Source: Minisyncoccota bacterium
GTDB lineage: Bacteria; Patescibacteriota; Microgenomatia; UBA1400; PJMF01
Direction of reading: 5' to 3'
Assembly: GCA_012799795.1 (NCBI GenBank)
Contig: JAAZKO010000005.1
Span: 1-10,613, forward strand
DNA length: 10,613 bases
Shown here: piece by piece, positions 6,942-10,613 of the stretch
How the letters are laid out: each line of letters opens with the position of its first letter
Numbering within the stretch: the stretch's first letter is position 1
Notes under the pieces: generated by a model
What the model was told of the DNA's origin: nothing
Seen by the model: the letters and a program-made list of their open reading frames with translations, nothing else
Database searches by the model: none
Made by a program: the position numbers and the translations under genes

Positions 6942-9048
6942 AGCTTTCTATGTGATGCAGTTTAAACTCGCTAATCGCTTCCTGATTAAGACTATATTCA
7001 AGTTCACTAATGACTCGTTGACCGTCCCAAAAGGCATAATCTTTGGCTTGTAAGCTAAAGACAAAATCTTTTTTCACTAAATTCAGCTTAGAACTTAAAC
7101 TATCATTCATGGCTACTACTAAAGCTTGAGAAAAGCCATGAGCTAAATCATTCATAATTAATATTAAATTCTGATCAATCTTGTAGCCATTACTATATAA
7201 AGCCCTAAATTGCCATTTTTCTGATCCATTCACATGAAAATATTTAAATAAAGCAATTGTTAAATAATAGACAAGGGCTAAATAATTAAAAAGGCTCGGA
7301 TGACGCAAAACAAACGGTAAAATGACTAATAAGCTTAAAAAGAAAAACCACCAAGGATAGCTAAGTAAATAGGATAAAATTATTCTTATTCGCTCAATAA
7401 GAGGTAGGTTCTCTTTGCCTTGAGCCATTAGGGTAGGGATCGCTAAAGCCCGTTTGGCATCAAAGTTTTCAATTCGTTCATTAATATAACTCTTTTCTTC
7501 GGTAAGATAATCTTTTTTACAAAGGAATGCTTCGCCCTGATAAAAATTGTACCAAGACAAATAAACCGGTTTATCAACTCCGATGGGGAAATAAAAATTG
7601 TGATCTACAACCCCAAGTGTCGCTGGCAAATCACTGGGCCAATCAAATGAAGGAAACTGACCTAAATAATTAGTAATTTGCCAATCTAACAGCTCTTTAC
7701 TTTCCAAATCCAAAAGTTCTACCCGCACTAAAGAAGCTGCCTGACTATTTCGATACTCAAAAACTAAATTCTTTCTTCTTTTCGACCAAGGCCATAAAGC
7801 TATTAAAACTTTTTTTAAAGTTTTGAAAGATAAAAATTTATAAAATTTTAAAAGAACTAATATATAGGTTATTATTGGCAATAATAACGCTAAGAATAAA
7901 GCAAAGAAATTGGCTAAAAATTTCCACAATGGAGAACGTGTTAAATCAGTGATGTAAGTAGCCATCTTAGTTGGCAAACTTTCTTTAACTTCTTCAACTA
8001 TTTCATGAATAATTTCTTTTGGTGGAATAATCGGAATTTTAATTCCTGGCGGGGGCAGTGGAGAAACTGGAATTACGCTTGGCTGAGTAATTGAAGGACT
8101 TGTGGTAACTGATGGAAAACCGGTTAATGGCGCTCCAGTAATTGTGGCTGTTGGCATTGGAGTAGCTGGCCAATAGTGCTGTTGAATAATAATGTATAAA
8201 TTCCTAATGTAACTACTGTGCCCGACTACATCGGTAATATTAAAATCTAAACGAATAATGTGGTTGCGCGGTAAAATGCCTAGCTGTAAATTCCAATTGC
8301 CTTTATCATCAGTATACTGACTAAAGAATTGACTAGTACGAAAGGGAATCGTTACTACTAAATCAACCTTTAAATTGGCATCTCCCAAAGCAATAATCCA
8401 TGGCTCATTAGCATACGAATCAGTTAAAAATAAGCGAATGGCTGTTTGGGGAACACTGTCGGGATTAGAAGCAGTAATCTTAACACTAACATCACCAATC
8501 TTTTGAATTGTAAAATTTGGATCATCGACATATATATTAAAAACCCAAGTTGTAGAAGCAGCACGATTTTCAACATAATCATAAGCTATAATTTGCCAGC
8601 TGTGGGACCCATGCTTCAGAGCGCTTTTGGCCACTAAAGTATAAATTCCAGATCCTGGATTATAATCTAAACTATAATCGTCATTGGCAAAATCAGTTAA
8701 GGGAATCTTATCAAACCATACTTTGCCATCTAAAATAAATTGATAATAAGACATTTCCATATTATCAGTGCTCTCATGCCATTGAAAAACTGGATAAGCA
8801 TTATCTAAATTAGCCTGATCTTCTGGAATAATCAAAATAGGTGTTGAGGGGGGGATAATATCAGGAATTTTAGCAGTCACTTTGATATCAGCGTCAGTTG
8901 GAGGCAAAGATTGAGCAAAAACTAAGCTTAAGGGTAAAAATAATAAAACAAAAACAAAGAAAAAATATCTCAAAAAGGAATTATTTTTAATAAGATTTTT
9001 CTTGTTTTTAAGATTAAATAATCGTTGCTTATTTTTGCTCTTGATCAT
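6886..9048 (-). CDS. Large surface/membrane protein with Ig-like ectodomains, Pro/Thr/Ser stalk and cytoplasmic domains
   Basis: I do not recognise a named family for this 720-residue protein. It has a Lys/Asn-rich N-terminus and a signal helix (about 28-45, possible cleavage after FAQ). An FN3/Ig-like domain follows (about 65-175; PPSTPILIIP at the start, SWQIIAYDYVENRA near the end), then a second beta-rich domain (about 180-290), a Pro/Thr/Ser stalk (about 293-345) and a transmembrane helix (about 378-401). Next come a basic segment, a beta-rich region (about 425-515) that loosely resembles carboxypeptidase-regulatory-like domains, two more helices (about 564-603), and a tail to 720. The first domains should lie outside the cell and the later beta-rich region inside. 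The ATG at 9048 lies within the last 20 nt of the DUF916-like gene, so translation is probably coupled. Its 3' end overlaps mnmA by 56 nt. A surface sensor or structural role is only a guess. Confidence 0.85.
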   Translation of the reverse strand: MIKSKNKQRLFNLKNKKNLIKNNSFLRYFFFVFVLLFLPLSLVFAQSLPPTDADIKVTAKIPDIIPPSTPILIIPEDQANLDNAYPVFQWHESTDNMEMSYYQFILDGKVWFDKIPLTDFANDDYSLDYNPGSGIYTLVAKSALKHGSHSWQIIAYDYVENRAASTTWVFNIYVDDPNFTIQKIGDVSVKITASNPDSVPQTAIRLFLTDSYANEPWIIALGDANLKVDLVVTIPFRTSQFFSQYTDDKGNWNLQLGILPRNHIIRLDFNITDVVGHSSYIRNLYIIIQQHYWPATPMPTATITGAPLTGFPSVTTSPSITQPSVIPVSPLPPPGIKIPIIPPKEIIHEIVEEVKESLPTKMATYITDLTRSPLWKFLANFFALFLALLLPIITYILVLLKFYKFLSFKTLKKVLIALWPWSKRRKNLVFEYRNSQAASLVRVELLDLESKELLDWQITNYLGQFPSFDWPSDLPATLGVVDHNFYFPIGVDKPVYLSWYNFYQGEAFLCKKDYLTEEKSYINERIENFDAKRALAIPTLMAQGKENLPLIERIRIILSYLLSYPWWFFFLSLLVILPFVLRHPSLFNYLALVYYLTIALFKYFHVNGSEKWQFRALYSNGYKIDQNLILIMNDLAHGFSQALVVAMNDSLSSKLNLVKKDFVFSLQAKDYAFWDGQRVISELEYSLNQEAISEFKLHHIESFNQSLKLLQPHCQLLPRQ
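6921..6947. repeat. Perfect 10-bp inverted repeat at the convergent gene junction, possible weak bidirectional terminator
   Basis: AAAGCTTTAA (6921-6930) and TTAAAGCTTT (6938-6947) are perfect reverse complements around a 7-nt loop. The hairpin covers the mnmA stop codon and lies inside the 3' end of the opposite gene. The stem is AT-rich and no long T-run follows on either strand, so a terminator role is possible but weak. No better terminator is visible between the two converging genes. Confidence 0.5.
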
Positions 9049-10027
9049 TCATTGGCTGAGTATCGCTCTCCACATCTTCTGTCGGAGGCAGTTGTCGATT
9101 CTCTTTCTTTTTCTTAAGCATCATGACTACAGCCACAATTAACAAAATACTGAGCAAAATAATGATGATGATCGTTACTGGCACTAACCAAATAACCGAT
9201 TGAGCAGTCATTACTTGCCCCTGAATTCCGTAAGCAGCTTCTAGAAGTAGAGTATAAGGTCCAAAACCCCATTTCTTTACCCAAACATCGCTAAAGTCAC
9301 GTTCAGTGAAAGGAAACACGTTTTTTGAATCTAAAGCAAAACTGGCTACTTCTTTACCAAAAATATTTTTAATGATAATTTTTGGCGTGGGAGTAATATG
9401 GATGTCCGATTCGTTTCTAATTTTAATTTCCATTGGCACTGGACCTTTTTCTAAAAAATTGGGTATCTTAAAAAGACTGACGTAGGCTGATTCGTTTATC
9501 ACTCCATCTACCAAAACATAAATCAATGTCCCTGCTCTTTGAGAAATTCCCGCTCCAGTTTGATCTTCAACACCGGTAAAGTTAGGGCTATGCAAAACCA
9601 TGGCATAATGACCTCCTGGAGAGGCATTTTCTGGCACTTCAATTAATACGTTTACTGTGGCAGAACCACCCGCTTGCAAATAATTAAAGGCAGGTGCTAA
9701 GGTTATCCAACTAGCCAAACTCCAACGATTATCCAGTTGATCGGTCACCGGAATTGGCGTGCTACCATCCTCATCAACAATAAAATCAAAAACCTGACTT
9801 TCAATTTCCAAATCCATCTCTGAATTATTTTCCACCTTAACTTGAATTTGTTTTTTTTCACCTGGCGCTAAAAGTAGAGAATTGTCATCCCCAATTCTCA
9901 CCGGCTTCACCGTCAGAGTTACTGCCTCTTGAGCAAGAGCGCTGGATTGAAAAATAAAACTGAAACTAAATAAAGAGATTAAAAAAACAAAAATTTTTAA
10001 TTTGGTTTTAGGGCAGGATAGTTGCAT
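9029..10027 (-). CDS. DUF916-like (WxL-associated) secreted protein with C-terminal membrane anchor
   Basis: The 332-residue product begins with a signal peptide (hydrophobic 11-30, probable cleavage after ALA at 32). Residues about 35-175 have the pattern of the DUF916/WxL peptidoglycan-binding-like domain: an early APGEKKQIQVKVENNS strand pair, SLASWITLAPA, an AGGSATVNVLIEVPENASPGGHY stretch (119-141) and GTLIYVLV. A second beta domain (about 181-270) is followed by a transmembrane helix (about 279-303) and a short charged cytoplasmic tail (KKKKENR). In Firmicutes such proteins occur beside WxL proteins and are thought to hold surface complexes at the cell wall. Here it sits 25 nt downstream of a small secreted protein, which recalls that arrangement. 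The start ATG at 10027 has only a weak AAGAA-like site upstream. The family call is by pattern and moderately sure. Confidence 0.8.
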   Translation of the reverse strand: MQLSCPKTKLKIFVFLISLFSFSFIFQSSALAQEAVTLTVKPVRIGDDNSLLLAPGEKKQIQVKVENNSEMDLEIESQVFDFIVDEDGSTPIPVTDQLDNRWSLASWITLAPAFNYLQAGGSATVNVLIEVPENASPGGHYAMVLHSPNFTGVEDQTGAGISQRAGTLIYVLVDGVINESAYVSLFKIPNFLEKGPVPMEIKIRNESDIHITPTPKIIIKNIFGKEVASFALDSKNVFPFTERDFSDVWVKKWGFGPYTLLLEAAYGIQGQVMTAQSVIWLVPVTIIIIILLSILLIVAVVMMLKKKKENRQLPPTEDVESDTQPMNDQEQK

Positions 10028-10052
10028 ATTTTTCTTGCTTTATAAATTATTT

Positions 10053-10613
10053 CTAAAAAGTAGCCGTAGCCGTATAAACGATATAGTTTTCATAATCACC
10101 AGCCACATTAGTGGCAGAAGGAGTTAAACGATAACAAACTTCTACTTGATCGTCGAGTGCACCTCCACCTCTAGAGAAAATCTTCTCAGGAGAATTTCCT
10201 GCAGATAAATCAGCAAAATGACGAGCATTATATGTCGCACCTCCATCATTATAATGAAAATCTCTAGTTACTCCGTCCGTTGCTGCACCCAGGGTAAAAG
10301 CAAAACCAATTTGATCTCCAGTGACGCTGTTCCAGTCAGCTGCGGCAGCTGGAGTCATACCAGACACCACAGCATCAACAATACAAGCGGGATCACTAGC
10401 AGGATTTGGACAAGCCCTACCATCTCTGCCCAGATGATCATTTTGTATAGCCGTAACCTGATAACCGTTTTCTGCATTAGTAGTGACCTTCAAAGTTTGA
10501 GCTAAATCGGAAAAGAAACCAACAGTTAACTCCCCAAAAGGGACTGCTAAAGGTGTAGTTGAACCAGTAACAGCCACTCCACACTTATTGGCTGGCGCAG
10601 TCACTCCGATAAT
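10053..10613 (-). CDS. Small secreted beta-rich surface protein (WxL-like), 5' end outside window
   Basis: The frame is open to the right edge of the window, so the N-terminus and any signal peptide are missing; 187 residues are visible, including three codons before a GTG at 10604. Residues here are numbered from that GTG. The sequence is rich in Ala, Gly, Thr and Asp, with alternating beta-strand patterns, FGELTVG and TLKVTTNAENGYQVTA, and it ends in YENYIVYTATATF. Four cysteines (C8, C65, C74, C157) could form two disulfides. The layout resembles secreted beta-sandwich proteins of the WxL type, but no Trp-x-Leu motif is seen. GC is about 50% (91 of 180 at 10261-10440 by hand count), above the roughly 30% of sampled plus-strand genes. 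It comes first of the three surface genes in the window and may be the exposed or assembling subunit held by the DUF916-like protein. Confidence 0.75.
   Translation of the reverse strand: MIGVTAPANKCGVAVTGSTTPLAVPFGELTVGFFSDLAQTLKVTTNAENGYQVTAIQNDHLGRDGRACPNPASDPACIVDAVVSGMTPAAAADWNSVTGDQIGFAFTLGAATDGVTRDFHYNDGGATYNARHFADLSAGNSPEKIFSRGGGALDDQVEVCYRLTPSATNVAGDYENYIVYTATATF

Noticed and set aside
10218..10505. Plus-strand open frame opposite the partial surface gene.
   Set aside because: It lies wholly inside the better-supported minus-strand gene, has a Ser/Ile-rich composition without domain pattern, and no start signal.

Overview
The window looks like a compact, AT-rich bacterial genome, most plausibly a member of the Candidate Phyla Radiation (Patescibacteria), perhaps Microgenomates-like. 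This is an inference. It rests on GC near 30% in the sampled coding stretches, genes packed with gaps of 40 nt or less or overlapping, and secreted surface-protein types often met in that group. No rRNA, tRNA, CRISPR array, insertion sequence or phage module was seen. The standard code fits: no gene is broken by an in-frame TGA, and a TGA serves as a stop at 963-965. There is no gene-free stretch above 300 nt.

Left, plus strand (1-6941): seven genes in one direction, probably a single transcription unit. They are (1) the C-terminal part of a membrane-anchored transglutaminase-like protein with an intact Cys-His-Asp triad; (2) uvrC, whose GIY-YIG domain is encoded in another frame inside the 3' end of gene 1 and which lacks the usual C-terminal HhH domain; (3) a small membrane protein of the YvlD / phage holin family 4; (4) a secreted-then-7TM protein matching the 7TM module normally fused to inactive transglutaminases; (5) an alpha-L-glutamate-ligase-like ATP-grasp enzyme fused to a retropepsin-like domain whose catalytic Asp is replaced by Asn; (6) a DUF1704/MATCAP-type zinc carboxypeptidase with HEIGTH; and (7) mnmA, the tRNA 2-thiouridylase.

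Right, minus strand (10613-6886): three cell-surface genes read toward mnmA. In transcription order they are a small secreted beta-rich protein (5' end outside the window), a DUF916-like protein with a C-terminal membrane anchor, and a 720-residue protein with extracellular Ig/FN3-like domains, a Pro/Thr/Ser-rich stalk, membrane helices and cytoplasmic parts. The last gene overlaps mnmA tail-to-tail by 56 nt, and a 10-bp inverted repeat covers that junction.

The most interesting reading is that genes 1 and 4-6 form an envelope-linked peptide-modification module. An ATP-grasp ligase could add an amino acid, a MATCAP carboxypeptidase could remove a C-terminal residue, and a 7TM protein plus an active transglutaminase-fold enzyme would sit at the membrane. 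The second notable item is the roughly 287-nt dual-frame coding at transglutaminase/uvrC, where GC rises from about 30% to about 47%.
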